Below are positions 8,924-18,432 of a stretch of DNA of 64,000 nucleotides, in pieces; the stretch's first letter is position 1; the number at the start of each line of letters is the position of its first letter. Position numbers and translations under genes: made by a program. Below the pieces are notes generated by a model. It saw nothing but the letters and a program-made list of their open reading frames with translations, did no database searches and was not told the origin of the DNA. Source of the DNA: Agromyces archimandritae (GTDB taxonomy: Bacteria > Actinomycetota > Actinomycetes > Actinomycetales > Microbacteriaceae); NCBI RefSeq assembly GCF_018024495.1, contig NZ_CP071696.1, positions 124,001 to 188,000 of the forward strand, given 5' to 3'.

Positions 8924-9109
8924 TCAGTCTTCCGCCTCGTCCTCCTCGGCCCACTTCGCGCTGTTCGCACGCAGGATCTCGAGCGCCCGCTCGGCCTCGG
9001 CCCGCGTCTCGAACGGGCCGACCCGATCCACGGCCGGCGATTGGAAACCCTGCTCGACCTCGCCGGTGCGCAGGTTGTACCAGTACATCCGCTCGACATC
9101 GTCAGACAT
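8924..9109 (-). CDS. Small SPOR-like protein
   Basis: A 61-residue acidic protein (YWYNLRTGEVEQGF near the start, VGPFETRAEAERALEIL in the middle). The Y-N-x-x-T-G-x-V-E opening and the GPF-T-x-x-E-A segment resemble a short SPOR-type fold annotated widely beside map in actinobacteria. No signal peptide or membrane segment is present, so it is probably cytoplasmic. Its role is unknown. It is divergent from map across only 11 bp. The start is supported by a -10 hexamer, TAGGAT, 6 nt upstream. Confidence 0.8.
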   Translation of the reverse strand: MSDDVERMYWYNLRTGEVEQGFQSPAVDRVGPFETRAEAERALEILRANSAKWAEEDEAED

Positions 9110-9121
9110 AGGCTGATCCTA
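9109..9121. promoter_or_regulatory. Overlapping divergent leaderless promoters (SPOR gene / map)
   Basis: For map, TAGGCT (9109-9114) is followed by 6 nt and ATG at 9121. For the SPOR-like gene, TAGGAT (9116-9121, minus strand) is followed by 6 nt and ATG at 9109. Each -10 shares a base with the start codon of the other gene. Confidence 0.6.
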
Positions 9122-9987
9122 TGCCCAAGGACTCCTCCGGCCTGCTGATCCCCGGCCGCCTGTCGCCGGCCCGCCCCGTGCCGGCATCCATCCCGCGCCC
9201 CGAATACGTGGGCCGGTCCGCACCGGCGCCGAACACGGGCGGCGACCGCTATTCGCCCGGCGAGGTCGAGCTGATCCGTGCCGCCGGCCGCATCGCCGCG
9301 CAGTCGATCGAAGCCGCCGCCGGCATCATCCGCCCCGGCACCACGACCGACGAGATCGACCGCGTCGTGCACGAGCACCTCCTCGCCCACGACGCCTACC
9401 CGTCGACGCTCGGCTACCGGGGCTACCCGAAGTCGAGCTGCACCTCGGTCAACGAGGTCGTCTGCCACGGCATCCCCGACGACACCGTGCTCGAGGACGG
9501 CGACCTCGTGAACCTCGACGTGACGGCGTTCAAGGACGGCTACCACGGCGATCTCAACGCGACGTTCCTCGTCGGCGACGCCGACGAGGCCACGCGCCTG
9601 CTCGTCGAGCGAACGAAGGAAGCCCTCGCCCGCGGCATCAAGGCCGTCGCCCCCGGCCGGCAGGTCAACGTCATCGGCCGCGCGATCGAGTCCTACGCCA
9701 AACGCTTCGGCTACGGCGTCGTCCGCGACTACACGGGCCACGGGGTCGGCCGTGCCTTCCACACGGGCCTCGTCATCCCCCACTACGACGAGCCGGCCGC
9801 CGACACCGTCATGGAGCCCGGCATGGTCTTCACGATCGAGCCCATGCTCACGGCCGGCGGCGGCGCCGACTGGGAGCTGTGGGCCGACGACTGGACGGTC
9901 GTCACCGCCGACCGCAGCCGGACCGCGCAGTTCGAGCACACCCTCGTCGTCACCGAGCGCGGCGCGGACATCCTCACCCTGCCGTAG
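9121..9987 (+). CDS. map: Type I methionine aminopeptidase
   Basis: This enzyme removes the initiator methionine from new proteins. It is 288 residues with an N-terminal extension of about 40 residues typical of actinobacterial type I enzymes. Metal ligands are in recognisable contexts: EVVCHGIPD (substrate His), [16 protein letters not shown] (two Asp), [11 protein letters not shown] (His), FTIEPML (Glu) and QFEHTLVVT (Glu). The start has a -10 hexamer 6 nt upstream and no ribosome-binding site, so it is probably translated from a leaderless mRNA. Confidence 0.97.
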   Translation: MPKDSSGLLIPGRLSPARPVPASIPRPEYVGRSAPAPNTGGDRYSPGEVELIRAAGRIAAQSIEAAAGIIRPGTTTDEIDRVVHEHLLAHDAYPSTLGYRGYPKSSCTSVNEVVCHGIPDDTVLEDGDLVNLDVTAFKDGYHGDLNATFLVGDADEATRLLVERTKEALARGIKAVAPGRQVNVIGRAIESYAKRFGYGVVRDYTGHGVGRAFHTGLVIPHYDEPAADTVMEPGMVFTIEPMLTAGGGADWELWADDWTVVTADRSRTAQFEHTLVVTERGADILTLP

Positions 9988-10005
9988 GCGCCTCCTCGCG
10001 CACGG

Positions 10006-10011
10006 TAGGGT
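10006..10011 (+). promoter_or_regulatory. -10 hexamer of ppgK (leaderless)
   Basis: TAGGGT, 6 nt before the GTG at 10018; this also supports the GTG as the start. Confidence 0.55.
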
Positions 10012-10017
10012 GACGGA

Positions 10018-10773
10018 GTGGTCAGCGATCTCGCCATCGGCATCGACATCGGCGGCACGGGCATCAAGGGGGCGCTCGTCGACCTGGGTTCGGGCGGACT
10101 CGCCGGCGAACGCGTGAAGCTCGCCACCCCGCCGGGCGGCCGCCCCCGCGACATCCTGCGCACCACCGGCGCGCTGCTCGAGGCGATCACCCCGCCGGGT
10201 GCCGGGAACCTGCCGCTCGGCATCTGCTTTCCCACCATCGTCAAGCGCGGGCGCACCATGTCGGCCGCCAACGTCTCCGACGAGTGGATCGGCCTGCCCG
10301 CCGAGGCGATGTTCGAAGAGGCCCTCGAGCGCGAGATCCACTTCGTGAACGACGCCGACGCGGCCGGGTACGCGGAGCTGCGCTTCGGTGCCGCGGTGGA
10401 TGCCGAGGGGCTGTCGATCCTGACGACGCTCGGCACCGGCATCGGTTCGGCGTTCATCTACGACGGCGTCGTCGTGCCGAACACCGAGCTCGGGCATCTG
10501 GAGGTCGACGGGGCGCAGGCCGAGAAGCGCGCGGCCTACTCGGCGATGAAGCGCGAAGGCCTCGGCTGGGCCGAATGGGCCGCCCGCCTGCAGCGCTTCT
10601 ACCGCGCGGTCGAGTTCCTCTTCTCCCCCGACCTCTTCATCGTCGGCGGGGGCGTCTCGAAGCACCACGCGGAATTCCTGCCGCTGCTCGACCTCGGCAC
10701 GCCGATCGTGCCGGCCGCGCACCGCAACGACGCGGGCATCCTCGGCGCCGCCTCCCTCGCCGCGACGTTCTGA
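10018..10773 (+). CDS. ppgK: Polyphosphate glucokinase
   Basis: A ROK-family kinase of 251 residues that phosphorylates glucose using polyphosphate, and in most characterised members also ATP. The phosphate-binding motif GIDIGGTGIKGALVD is at the N-terminus. SILTTLGTGIGSAF is the second phosphate loop, and NTELGHLEVDG carries the glucose-contacting Glu of the ROK signature. The length and the segment EWAARLQRFYRAVEFLFSPD are typical of PpgK rather than of ATP-only glucokinases. The GTG start is set by a -10 element 6 nt upstream. Confidence 0.92.
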   Translation: MVSDLAIGIDIGGTGIKGALVDLGSGGLAGERVKLATPPGGRPRDILRTTGALLEAITPPGAGNLPLGICFPTIVKRGRTMSAANVSDEWIGLPAEAMFEEALEREIHFVNDADAAGYAELRFGAAVDAEGLSILTTLGTGIGSAFIYDGVVVPNTELGHLEVDGAQAEKRAAYSAMKREGLGWAEWAARLQRFYRAVEFLFSPDLFIVGGGVSKHHAEFLPLLDLGTPIVPAAHRNDAGILGAASLAATF

Positions 10774-10811
10774 GCGCGCCGCCCCGGCATCCACCGGCGG
10801 CACCGGAGGTG

Positions 10812-11188
<377 letters not shown>

Positions 11189-11193
11189 CCTCC

Positions 11194-11199
11194 AGTCTA
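11194..11199 (-). promoter_or_regulatory. -10 hexamer of rnpB
   Basis: TAGACT on the minus strand, about 6 nt before the predicted RNA 5' end. Its first three bases are the stop codon (11197-11199) of the upstream zinc-ribbon gene. Confidence 0.55.
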
Positions 11200-11934
11200 G
11201 AGGCCGGATTCGTCGGTGCGGACGAGGATGCGATCGCACTCGGGGCAGAACAGCACCTCATCGGCCGGCGCCCGGCGCACCGCGTCCAGGTCGGTGCCCG
11301 TGAGGGTCATCGTGCATCCGCCGCAGGCGCGCTGCTGCAGGAGGGCCGCGCCGACGCCGCCGCCGGCGACGCGCTTGCGCCCGTAAAGGGCGAGGAGCTC
11401 GGCCGGAACCGTCCCGGCGACCGCCGTGCGATCGCGCTCGGCCTGTCCGCGTTCGACGGCGAGGTCGCCGGCCGCCGCATCCCGTTCCTGCTCCTGGCCG
11501 GCCTTCGACTCGGCGATCCGAGCCCGCTCGGCGTCCTGCCCAGCGACGACGCGCTCGGCATCCTCGACGCGCTGCATGACGATCAGCTCCGCCTCCTCGA
11601 GCTCGGCGAGTCGATTGCGCAGCGAGACGAGCTCCGCCTCGAGGGCCTGCACGTCCTTGACCGAGCTCGTCGCCTGCAGACGATCGACGTCGCGCTGGAT
11701 GCGCGCCTCGACCACCTGCACATCGGACTCGACGCGAGCGAGCTCGGTGCGGGCGTCCTCGAGGGTGCCGAGGGACTCGACGCGTGTGCGGCGGATGCCC
11801 GCATCCTCAGCGTCGAGCTCGGCGATACGGGCCGTCTGCGGCAGCGCGCCGAGACGATGGGCGAGCTGCTGCAGCCGGGTGTCGACGGCCTGGAGCCGCA
11901 GAAGGTCCTGCTGCTCGGCGGGGGTGGCCTTCAC
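11197..11934 (-). CDS. Zinc-ribbon coiled-coil protein (CdsZ/DUF164-like)
   Basis: A 245-residue protein of unknown function, widespread in actinobacteria. Most of it (about residues 10-185) is a charged coiled coil (IAELDAEDAGIRRTRVESL and following). A C4 zinc ribbon closes it, with CGGCTM and CPECDRIL supplying the cysteines. The start is GTG 11934 (VKATPAEQQDLLRLQ), with GAGGAG 6 nt upstream; an open frame continues upstream but is not protein-like. It follows the Nif3-like gene by about 50 bp, so the two are probably co-transcribed, as is common for this pair. Confidence 0.9.
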   Translation of the reverse strand: MKATPAEQQDLLRLQAVDTRLQQLAHRLGALPQTARIAELDAEDAGIRRTRVESLGTLEDARTELARVESDVQVVEARIQRDVDRLQATSSVKDVQALEAELVSLRNRLAELEEAELIVMQRVEDAERVVAGQDAERARIAESKAGQEQERDAAAGDLAVERGQAERDRTAVAGTVPAELLALYGRKRVAGGGVGAALLQQRACGGCTMTLTGTDLDAVRRAPADEVLFCPECDRILVRTDESGL

Positions 11935-11986
11935 GTGGTGCTCCTCGGGTCGGTGTTCGTGCGGGTTCGGGGCGGGCGCGGGGCGC

Positions 11987-12802
11987 TCATTGGACGATCT
12001 GGAAGTCCCACGGGTCGGTGCGGAGTTCGGAGACGCGGACGTCGACGCCCGGCAGTGCGGCGCGCAGCTGCTCGGCCGCGGTGTCGAGCCAGAGCCACTC
12101 GCTCGCCCAGTGCGAGGTGTCGATGAGGGCCGGGCCGCCGGCGACGGCCGCCTGCTCGACGGCCTCGGACGCCGGATGGTGGCGCAGGTCGCTCGTGACG
12201 TACGCATCGGCCGCGCGCACGGCCGGATCCGCGAGCAGCGAATCGCCCGCGCCCGCGCAGAGCGCGACGGTCGACACCGGCCGGTCGTAGTCGCCCGCGG
12301 CGCGCACCCCGCTCGCCGTCGGCGGCAGGATGGCGGCCAGGGTGCGGGCGAGGCGGCCGAGCGTCGTCGGCTCCGACAGACGGCCCACACGGCCGAGGCC
12401 GGCGGCCCCGCCCGCATCCGGCACGATCGGGCGCTGCTCCAGGAGGCCGAGGCGATCCGCGATCACGGCCGAGGTGCCGGCATCCACCACGTCGGCGTTC
12501 GTGTGCGCGGCCAGCAGCGCGCAGCCGCCGCGGATGAGGCGGGCGATGAGGGCCCCCTTGTAGCGGTCCTCGGCGACGGTCGTCACCCCGCGGAGCAGCA
12601 GCGGATGGTGCGTGAGGAGGAGGTCGGCGCCTGCGGCGAGGGCCTCGTCGACGGTGGCGCCCACGGCATCCACCGCGAGGATGATGCGTTCGACCCCGGC
12701 GCCGGGATCGCCCGTCACGAGCCCCGGCGCATCCCAGGCCTCGGCACCCGCGGCGGGCCAGAGGTCTTCGGTGATGCGCATCACGTCGGCAAGGCTCGGC
12801 AC
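11987..12802 (-). CDS. Nif3-like dinuclear metal-centre protein
   Basis: A 271-residue member of the Nif3/YqfO family (GTP cyclohydrolase I type 2-like fold), whose cellular role is poorly defined. Metal-ligand motifs are visible: DLLLTHHPLLL, LLAAHTNADVV, and near the C-terminus LIDTSHWASEW, with VTSDLRHHPA before it. The start GTG 12802 (VPSLADVMRI) fits the family N-terminus, and a TAGGCT hexamer lies 7 nt upstream. It precedes the zinc-ribbon gene on the same strand and follows tRNA-Val. Confidence 0.9.
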   Translation of the reverse strand: MPSLADVMRITEDLWPAAGAEAWDAPGLVTGDPGAGVERIILAVDAVGATVDEALAAGADLLLTHHPLLLRGVTTVAEDRYKGALIARLIRGGCALLAAHTNADVVDAGTSAVIADRLGLLEQRPIVPDAGGAAGLGRVGRLSEPTTLGRLARTLAAILPPTASGVRAAGDYDRPVSTVALCAGAGDSLLADPAVRAADAYVTSDLRHHPASEAVEQAAVAGGPALIDTSHWASEWLWLDTAAEQLRAALPGVDVRVSELRTDPWDFQIVQ

Positions 12803-12845
12803 GCCGACCAGCCTACCGGTCAGGCCGGGCGCCGAGCTGATCCGG

Positions 12846-12918
12846 TGGGCCCGGCCGGGATCGAACCGACGACATCCACGGTGTAAACGTGGCGCTCTAC
12901 CAGCTGAGCTACAGGCCC
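12846..12918 (-). tRNA. tRNA-Val (anticodon TAC)
   Basis: The cloverleaf is complete. GGGCCTG pairs with CGGGCCC, there is a GCTC/GAGC D-stem, the anticodon loop TTTACAC lies between CCACG and CGTGG, and the T-arm is GTCGG-TTCGATC-CCGGC. The discriminator is A and CCA is not encoded. Confidence 0.95.
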
Positions 12919-12982
12919 GCGCGCCGCAGCGCACCGCGAGTCTACCGGGCGCGGCGCCGGAGCATCCGCACCCACGACGTGC

Positions 12983-12988
12983 CAGACT
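12983..12988 (+). promoter_or_regulatory. Possible -10 of the 12995 gene
   Basis: CAGACT, 6 nt before the ATG. It deviates from TAnnnT at position 1 but has the same spacing as the other leaderless promoters. Confidence 0.4.
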
Positions 12989-12994
12989 CGGCCC

Positions 12995-13699
12995 ATGGGG
13001 GAACCGGGCGAAGGCGACCAGACGAGACGCACGCATCCCGAGCACCGCTGGCCTGCGGTCGCCGGCCTGCTCGGCGCGCTCGCGCTCTACGTGTTCCTGC
13101 CGAACGAGCTGCTCGGCATCCAGCGCTACGTCGTCGTGATCATCGGGCTCGCGCTCATCGTGCCGCTCATCGTCATCAACCCGCGGCACCTCACGAAGGA
13201 GACGCTGTGGTCGCGGGCGCTCTCGGTCATCCTCGCGCTCCTGCTCGTCATCGCCAACCAGGTCACGCTCGTCATCCTGCTCTTCCAGCTCATCTCGGCG
13301 CAGCCCGAGGCGCTCTGGCTGCTGCTGGCGGCCCTGCAGGTGTGGGTCGCGAACGTCATCGGCTTCGCGCTGCTCTACTGGGAGCTGGATCGCGGCGGGC
13401 CGGTCGTGCGCACGAGCGTCGCCCGCGCGAAGCTGCCGGTCGCCGACTTCCGCTTCCCGCAGGACGAGGACGACGATGCCGTCGAGGAGGTCGCCAGGCG
13501 ATCCTCGGCCGTGCACGACTGGACGCCGAGGTTCAACGACTACCTGTACAGCTCACTGTCGAACTCGATGGCCTTTTCGGCGACGGATGCCATGCCGCTC
13601 TCGCCCCGGGCGAAGCTGCTCATGGGGGTGCAGGCCTTCGGCTGTTTCGTCATCCTCGCGCTCGTGATCGCACGCTCGGTCGGCATCATCGGAGCGTGA
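12995..13699 (+). CDS. Integral membrane protein (DUF1345-like)
   Basis: A 234-residue membrane protein with about five transmembrane segments: roughly residues 22-37, 45-62, 78-98, 105-130 and 208-230. A hydrophilic loop with an acidic patch (PQDEDDDAVEEV) lies before the last part. The segment FNDYLYSSLSNSMAFSATD, followed by a final helix, recalls DUF1345 proteins, which are uncharacterised and sometimes compared with channels. I cannot assign a function. It is a single gene, divergent from tRNA-Val and convergent with the peroxiredoxin gene. Confidence 0.65.
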   Translation: MGEPGEGDQTRRTHPEHRWPAVAGLLGALALYVFLPNELLGIQRYVVVIIGLALIVPLIVINPRHLTKETLWSRALSVILALLLVIANQVTLVILLFQLISAQPEALWLLLAALQVWVANVIGFALLYWELDRGGPVVRTSVARAKLPVADFRFPQDEDDDAVEEVARRSSAVHDWTPRFNDYLYSSLSNSMAFSATDAMPLSPRAKLLMGVQAFGCFVILALVIARSVGIIGA

Positions 13700-13754
13700 G
13701 CCGAGCCGGCGAGCCGGTCGCGGCCGAGTCCGGCGCCGGCCCGGGTCGGCGCGC

Positions 13755-14210
13755 TCAGAGCGCGGCGATCGCCTCGCGGTAGGCCGACAGCGGCCGCGTT
13801 TCGCCCGGCGAGGTCTCGAACACCTCGCGCACCACGCCCTCGGCGTCGATGACGATCGTGGCACGCGTGGCGATGCCGGCCTCTTCGAGGAAGACGCCGT
13901 ACTCCCGGGCGACCGCCCCGTGCGGCCAGAAGTCGGCGAGGAGGCGGAAGTCGTAGCCCTCCTGCTCGGCCCAGGCGCGCAGCGCCCACTTCGAGTCGAC
14001 CGAGATGCCGATGAGCTGCACCCCGGCATCCCGGAACAGCGAGATGTTGTCGCGCAACTCGCAGAGCTCGCCCGTGCACCGGCCCGAGAAGGCGAGCGGG
14101 AAGAACACGAGCGTCACCGGCGCCCCGCGCAGCTCCGAGAGACGGACGGGTTCGCCGAACTGGTCGGACAGCTCGAAATCGGGGGCCGGCAGGCCTGCCT
14201 TGATCGTCAT
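13755..14210 (-). CDS. Peroxiredoxin (AhpE/Bcp-like)
   Basis: A thiol peroxidase of 151 residues that reduces hydroperoxides in the cytoplasm. FFPLAFSGRCTGELCELRD carries the peroxidatic Cys45 and a second Cys50. The usual Thr-Pro-Cys context (T-x-x-C) is altered to SGRC, but the TGEL segment matches actinobacterial AhpE-type enzymes. The C-terminal RATIVIDAEGVV strand is typical. The start ATG 14210 has GAGGAG 7 nt upstream; the in-frame extension to 14363 lacks support. Confidence 0.9.
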   Translation of the reverse strand: MTIKAGLPAPDFELSDQFGEPVRLSELRGAPVTLVFFPLAFSGRCTGELCELRDNISLFRDAGVQLIGISVDSKWALRAWAEQEGYDFRLLADFWPHGAVAREYGVFLEEAGIATRATIVIDAEGVVREVFETSPGETRPLSAYREAIAAL

Positions 14211-14302
14211 CGGTGACTCCTCATCGCTCGCGGTTTCCGGCCCGATCCTAGCCACTCCCGCATGCCGCCCGGGGCGGCCGCCCGCGTGCGCGGAGCCGGG
14301 CA

Positions 14303-14308
14303 TAGACT
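14303..14308 (+). promoter_or_regulatory. -10 hexamer for the aceE transcript
   Basis: TAGACT, about 95 nt before the aceE start and 7 nt before a 21-codon upstream frame beginning at 14316. Confidence 0.5.
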
Positions 14309-14315
14309 CACTAGT

Positions 14316-14381
14316 ATGGCGACGTGCCACGAGACCGAGACCCGGTCTCTTCGTCGTGCGCACATCCCGATGCAGCCATGA
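14316..14381 (+). CDS. Possible 21-codon upstream ORF in the aceE leader
   Basis: ATG 14316 opens a frame reading [21 protein letters not shown] and a stop. It begins right behind the -10 TAGACT, so it would be the first codon of the transcript. A GAGACC/GGTCTC hairpin lies inside it. It could couple translation to aceE expression or be chance. Confidence 0.3.
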   Translation: MATCHETETRSLRRAHIPMQP

Positions 14382-14404
14382 TCTGCAGGAGAGAAAGGTC
14401 GACT

Positions 14405-17131
14405 GTGACTGTCAACGACCAGGATCCGTACTCCGTCGAGGCGCTTGACGCAGACCCCGAGGAGACCGCCGAATGGGGTGAATCGCTCGACGCGCTCGTC
14501 GCCGAGAAGGGCCACCAGCGCGGGCGGGAGATCATGCTGAGCCTGCTCAAGCGTTCCAAGGAACTGCACCTCGGCGTGCCCATGGTGCCGACGACGGACT
14601 ACCTGAACACCATCGCGCCCGAGAACGAGCCCGACTTCCCCGGCGACGAGGACATCGAGCGCCGCTACCGGGCGTGGATCCGCTGGAACGCGGCGATCAT
14701 GGTGCACCGGGCGCAGCGCCCCGGCATCGCCGTCGGCGGCCACATCTCCACCTACGCCTCGAGCGCCTCGCTCTACGAGGTCGGCTTCAACCACTTCTTC
14801 CGCGGCAAGGACCACCCCGGCGGCGGCGACCAGATCTTCATCCAGGGGCACGCCTCCCCCGGCCCGTACGCGCGCGCCTTCCTCGAGGGCCGCCTCTCCG
14901 AGGACGACCTCGACGGGTTCCGGCAGGAGAAGTCGCACGCCCCGCACGGCCTGTCCTCCTACCCGCACCCGCGGCTCATGCCCGAGTTCTGGGAGTTCCC
15001 GACCGTGTCGATGGGCCTCGGCCCGATCAACGCGATCTACCAGGCGCAGCTGAACAAGTACCTCACCAACCGCGGCATCAAGGATGCCAGCGACCAGCAC
15101 GTCTGGGCCTTCCTCGGCGACGGCGAGATGGACGAGGTCGAGAGCCGCGGCCAGTTGCAGGTCGCCGCCAACGAGGGCCTGGACAACCTGACCTTCGTCG
15201 TCAACTGCAACCTGCAGCGCCTCGACGGCCCCGTGCGCGGCAACGGCAAGATCATCCAGGAGCTCGAGAGCTTCTTCCGCGGCGCCGGCTGGAACGTCAT
15301 CAAGGTCGTCTGGGGCCGCGAGTGGGACGACCTGCTCGCCCGCGACCACGACGGGGCGCTCCGCAACCTCATGAACGTCACGCCCGACGGCGACTACCAG
15401 ACGTACAAGGCCGAGAACGGCGCTTTCGTGCGCGAGAACTTCTTCGGCCGCGACCCGCGCGCCCTCGAACTCGTCAAGGACTACAGCGACGACCAGGTGT
15501 GGGGTCTGAAGCGCGGCGGCCACGACTACCGCAAGGTGTACGCGGCGTTCAAGGCGGCGATGGCGCACAAGGGGCAGCCGACTGTCATCCTCGCGAAGAC
15601 GATCAAGGGCTACGGCCTCGGACCGAGCTTCGAGGGTCGCAACGCGACCCACCAGATGAAGAAGCTCACGCTCGACAACCTGAAGACGTTCCGGGATGCC
15701 ATGCGCATCCCCGTGACCGACGCGCAGCTCGAGGAGAACCCCTACCTGCCCCCGTACTACCACCCGGGCGAGCAGGACGAGGCGATCCAGTACCTGCACG
15801 AGCGTCGCCGTGCGCTCGGCGGCTACATCCCCGAGCGCCGTTCGAAGCACGTGGACATCAAGCTGCCGGACGACAAGGCCTACGCGATCGCGAAGAAGGG
15901 CTCGGGCACGCAGGAGATCGCCACGACGATGGCCTTCGTCCGACTGCTGAAGGACCTCATGCGCGCCGAGGACATCGGCGGGCGGATCGTGCCGATCATC
16001 CCGGACGAGGCCCGCACCTTCGGCATCGACGCCTTCTTCCCGAACGCGAAGATCTACAACCCGAACGGCCAGCACTACACCTCGGTCGACCGCGAGTTGC
16101 TGCTGGCGTACAAGGAGAGCCCGCAGGGCCACATCCTCCACGTCGGCATCAACGAGGCCGGGGCCATGGCGGCCTTCACCGCCGTCGGCACCTCGTACGC
16201 CACGCACGGCCAGCCGCTCATCCCGATCTACGTCTTCTACTCGATGTTCGGGTTCCAGCGCACCGGCGACGCCCTGTGGGCGGCCGGCGACCAGATGGCG
16301 CGCGGCTTCCTCATCGGCGCGACCGCCGGCCGCACGACGCTCACCGGCGAGGGCCTGCAGCACGCCGACGGGCACTCGCTGCTCCTGGCATCCACGAACC
16401 CGGCCGTCGTCGCCTACGACCCGGCCTACGGCTACGAGATCGGGCACATCGTCCGCGCAGGCCTGCAGCGGATGTACGGCGGCGAGCACCCCGACCCGAA
16501 CGTCATGTACTACCTGACGGCCTACAACGAGCCCCTCGTGCAGCCGGCCGAGCCCGACGGGGCCGACGTCGACGGCATCCTCCGCGGCATGCACCGCATC
16601 TCGGAGTCGGCCGCGGCCGGCCCGAAGGCGCAGCTGCTGGCCTCGGGCGTCGGTGTGCCGTGGGCGCTCGAAGCGCAGCAGCTCCTCGCCGAGGACTGGG
16701 GCGTGTCGGCCGATGTGTGGTCGGTCACCAGCTGGGGCGAACTCCGCCGCGACGGCCTCGCCGCCGACGAGCACAACCTGCTGAACCCGGGCGCCCAGCG
16801 CCTCGTGCCCTACGTCACCGAACGCCTCTCGCAGACCTCGGGCCCGGTCTTGGCCGTCTCGGACTACATGCACGCGGTGCCCGACCAGATCCGTGCCTGG
16901 GTTCCGGGAGACTTCGCGACGCTCGGCGCCGACGACTTCGGGTTCTCCGACACCCGCGCCGCCGCCCGGCGCTACTTCAAGATCGACGGCCCGTCGCTCG
17001 TCGTGCGTACGCTCGCTTCCCTCGCCGCCCGCGGTGAGGTGGATGCCTCGCTCACGGCCTCCGCGATCGAGAAGTACCGCCTGCACGACGTCAATGCCGG
17101 CACGTCGGGCACGGCCGGAGGCGAGGCCTGA
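14405..17131 (+). CDS. aceE: Pyruvate dehydrogenase E1 component (homodimeric)
   Basis: AceE is the thiamine-diphosphate enzyme that decarboxylates pyruvate in the pyruvate dehydrogenase complex, feeding acetyl-CoA to the TCA cycle and fatty acid synthesis. It is 908 residues, the usual size. The ThDP/Mg motif starts with GDGEMDE at about residue 239 and closes with [11 protein letters not shown]. Other typical stretches are [20 protein letters not shown] and [12 protein letters not shown]. The start is GTG 14405 ([10 protein letters not shown]), behind an AGGAG...AAGG ribosome site. It lies 6 nt before the PucR-type regulator and the fatty acid genes, linking acetyl-CoA supply and use. Confidence 0.97.
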   Translation: MTVNDQDPYSVEALDADPEETAEWGESLDALVAEKGHQRGREIMLSLLKRSKELHLGVPMVPTTDYLNTIAPENEPDFPGDEDIERRYRAWIRWNAAIMVHRAQRPGIAVGGHISTYASSASLYEVGFNHFFRGKDHPGGGDQIFIQGHASPGPYARAFLEGRLSEDDLDGFRQEKSHAPHGLSSYPHPRLMPEFWEFPTVSMGLGPINAIYQAQLNKYLTNRGIKDASDQHVWAFLGDGEMDEVESRGQLQVAANEGLDNLTFVVNCNLQRLDGPVRGNGKIIQELESFFRGAGWNVIKVVWGREWDDLLARDHDGALRNLMNVTPDGDYQTYKAENGAFVRENFFGRDPRALELVKDYSDDQVWGLKRGGHDYRKVYAAFKAAMAHKGQPTVILAKTIKGYGLGPSFEGRNATHQMKKLTLDNLKTFRDAMRIPVTDAQLEENPYLPPYYHPGEQDEAIQYLHERRRALGGYIPERRSKHVDIKLPDDKAYAIAKKGSGTQEIATTMAFVRLLKDLMRAEDIGGRIVPIIPDEARTFGIDAFFPNAKIYNPNGQHYTSVDRELLLAYKESPQGHILHVGINEAGAMAAFTAVGTSYATHGQPLIPIYVFYSMFGFQRTGDALWAAGDQMARGFLIGATAGRTTLTGEGLQHADGHSLLLASTNPAVVAYDPAYGYEIGHIVRAGLQRMYGGEHPDPNVMYYLTAYNEPLVQPAEPDGADVDGILRGMHRISESAAAGPKAQLLASGVGVPWALEAQQLLAEDWGVSADVWSVTSWGELRRDGLAADEHNLLNPGAQRLVPYVTERLSQTSGPVLAVSDYMHAVPDQIRAWVPGDFATLGADDFGFSDTRAAARRYFKIDGPSLVVRTLASLAARGEVDASLTASAIEKYRLHDVNAGTSGTAGGEA

Positions 17132-17137
17132 TCCGAG

Positions 17138-18349
17138 GTGGCGAAATCCAGGACGAAGGAAGAGACGCTCGCGTGGTTGCGGACCATCTCGGGTGAGCTC
17201 GCGACGCAGACGCTGAACCGGCTCGAAGAGACCCTGCCCTGGTATCGCGAGATGCCGCCTGGACGACGCAGTGCCGTCGGCCTGGTCGCCCAGGCGGGCA
17301 TCACCTCCTTCATCGCCTGGTTCGACGACCCGCGGTCCACGCCGTGGATCGCCGCCGACGTGTTCGGCGCCGCCCCCCGGGAGCTGCTGCGTTCGGTGAG
17401 CCTGCAGCAGACGCTGCAGCTCATCCGCGTGACCGTCGAGGTCGTCGAGGATCGCGTCAAGGACGGCGGAGAGGATCTGCGCGAGGCCATCCTGCTGTAC
17501 TCGCGCGAAATCGCCTTCGCCGCGGCGGACGTCTACGCCCGGGCGGCCGAGGCGCGCGGCCTCTGGGATGCACGCCTCGAAGCGCTCGTGGTCGACTCGA
17601 TCCTCTCGGGCGAGTACGACGACGAGCTGCCGAGCCGGATCGCGGCCCTCGGCTGGCACGGCCACGGCGAGGTGGCCGTCCTCGTGGGCACCGCCCCCAA
17701 GCAGCTCGACGTCGACCAGGTGCGCCGCACCGCTCGCCACATGCGCGCCGATGTGCTCATCGGGGTGCAGGGCAACCGCCTCGTGCTCGTCATCGGACGT
17801 GCCGAGGCGCGCGGCCCCGAGGGCGAGGAGACCATCGGCACGGCCGGGGCGATGAGCTTCATGGACATCGCCACGCAGCTGGAGCCCTTCTTCGGTTCGG
17901 GGCATCTGGTGCTCGGGCACGAAGTGCCGAACCTCGTGGACGCCTCCAAGAGCGCCAAGGCCGCGCTCGCCGGATTCGCGGTCGCGCGCTCCTGGCGGCA
18001 CGCGCCGCGGCCCGTGCACGCCGACGATCTGCTGCCCGAGCGCGCACTCGCCGGCGATCCGCTCGCCCGTGCGACGCTCGTGCACCGGATCTACCGGCCG
18101 CTGCAGGCGCATTCGACCGAGCTGCTGACGACGCTGTGGAGCTACCTCGACAACGGACGCTCGCTGGAGGCGACGGCCCGCGAACTGTTCGTGCATCCGA
18201 ACACGGTGCGCTACCGCCTGAAGCGCGTCTCGGATGTCATCGGCTGGGATGCGACGGGCGCCCGTGAGGCGCTCATCCTGCAGTCGGCGCTCATCATCGG
18301 GTCGATGAGCGACCACGAGCATCCGCCCCGGCGACGCCCGAGCAAGTGA
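17138..18349 (+). CDS. PucR-type transcriptional regulator of the FAS II genes (FasR-like)
   Basis: A 403-residue regulator with the PucR architecture: a long N-terminal sensory region, a GGDEF-like middle part (EVAVLVGTAPKQLDVDQVRR onward), and a C-terminal helix-turn-helix (SLEATARELFVHPNTVRYRL). Its place between aceE and fabD matches Streptomyces FasR, which activates the fabD-fabH-acpP-fabF genes. I infer the same role here. The start is GTG 17138, 6 nt after the aceE stop, so it probably shares the aceE transcript. A pair of near-identical repeats just upstream of fabD may be its operator. Confidence 0.88.
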   Translation: MAKSRTKEETLAWLRTISGELATQTLNRLEETLPWYREMPPGRRSAVGLVAQAGITSFIAWFDDPRSTPWIAADVFGAAPRELLRSVSLQQTLQLIRVTVEVVEDRVKDGGEDLREAILLYSREIAFAAADVYARAAEARGLWDARLEALVVDSILSGEYDDELPSRIAALGWHGHGEVAVLVGTAPKQLDVDQVRRTARHMRADVLIGVQGNRLVLVIGRAEARGPEGEETIGTAGAMSFMDIATQLEPFFGSGHLVLGHEVPNLVDASKSAKAALAGFAVARSWRHAPRPVHADDLLPERALAGDPLARATLVHRIYRPLQAHSTELLTTLWSYLDNGRSLEATARELFVHPNTVRYRLKRVSDVIGWDATGAREALILQSALIIGSMSDHEHPPRRRPSK

Positions 18350-18384
18350 CTGGTGCACACGCACAAAGCTTCTGCGAATAGCTT

Positions 18385-18426
18385 GTCGGATCGGCACACT
18401 CCCCCGTTCCGTCGGATTGGCAGACT
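18385..18426 (+). promoter_or_regulatory. Direct-repeat operator candidate and -10 of fabD
   Basis: GTCGGATCGGCA (18385-18396) is repeated as GTCGGATTGGCA (18411-18422), 26 bp apart and differing at one base. The second copy runs into CAGACT (18421-18426), which lies 6 nt before the fabD GTG. This placement suits an activator such as the upstream PucR-type protein; that assignment is inference. Confidence 0.45.
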
Positions 18427-18432
18427 GGAGCG

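Noticed and set aside
5339..9148. Very long open frame (over 1200 codons) on the plus strand across glnE, glnA2 and panB
   Set aside because: It is the shadow of minus-strand genes with G/C at third positions; the product is low-complexity and matches no family, while glnE and glnA2 explain the region.
14207..18397. Open frame of almost 1400 codons on the minus strand across aceE and the PucR regulator
   Set aside because: Antisense shadow of aceE and the regulator; low complexity and no recognisable domain.
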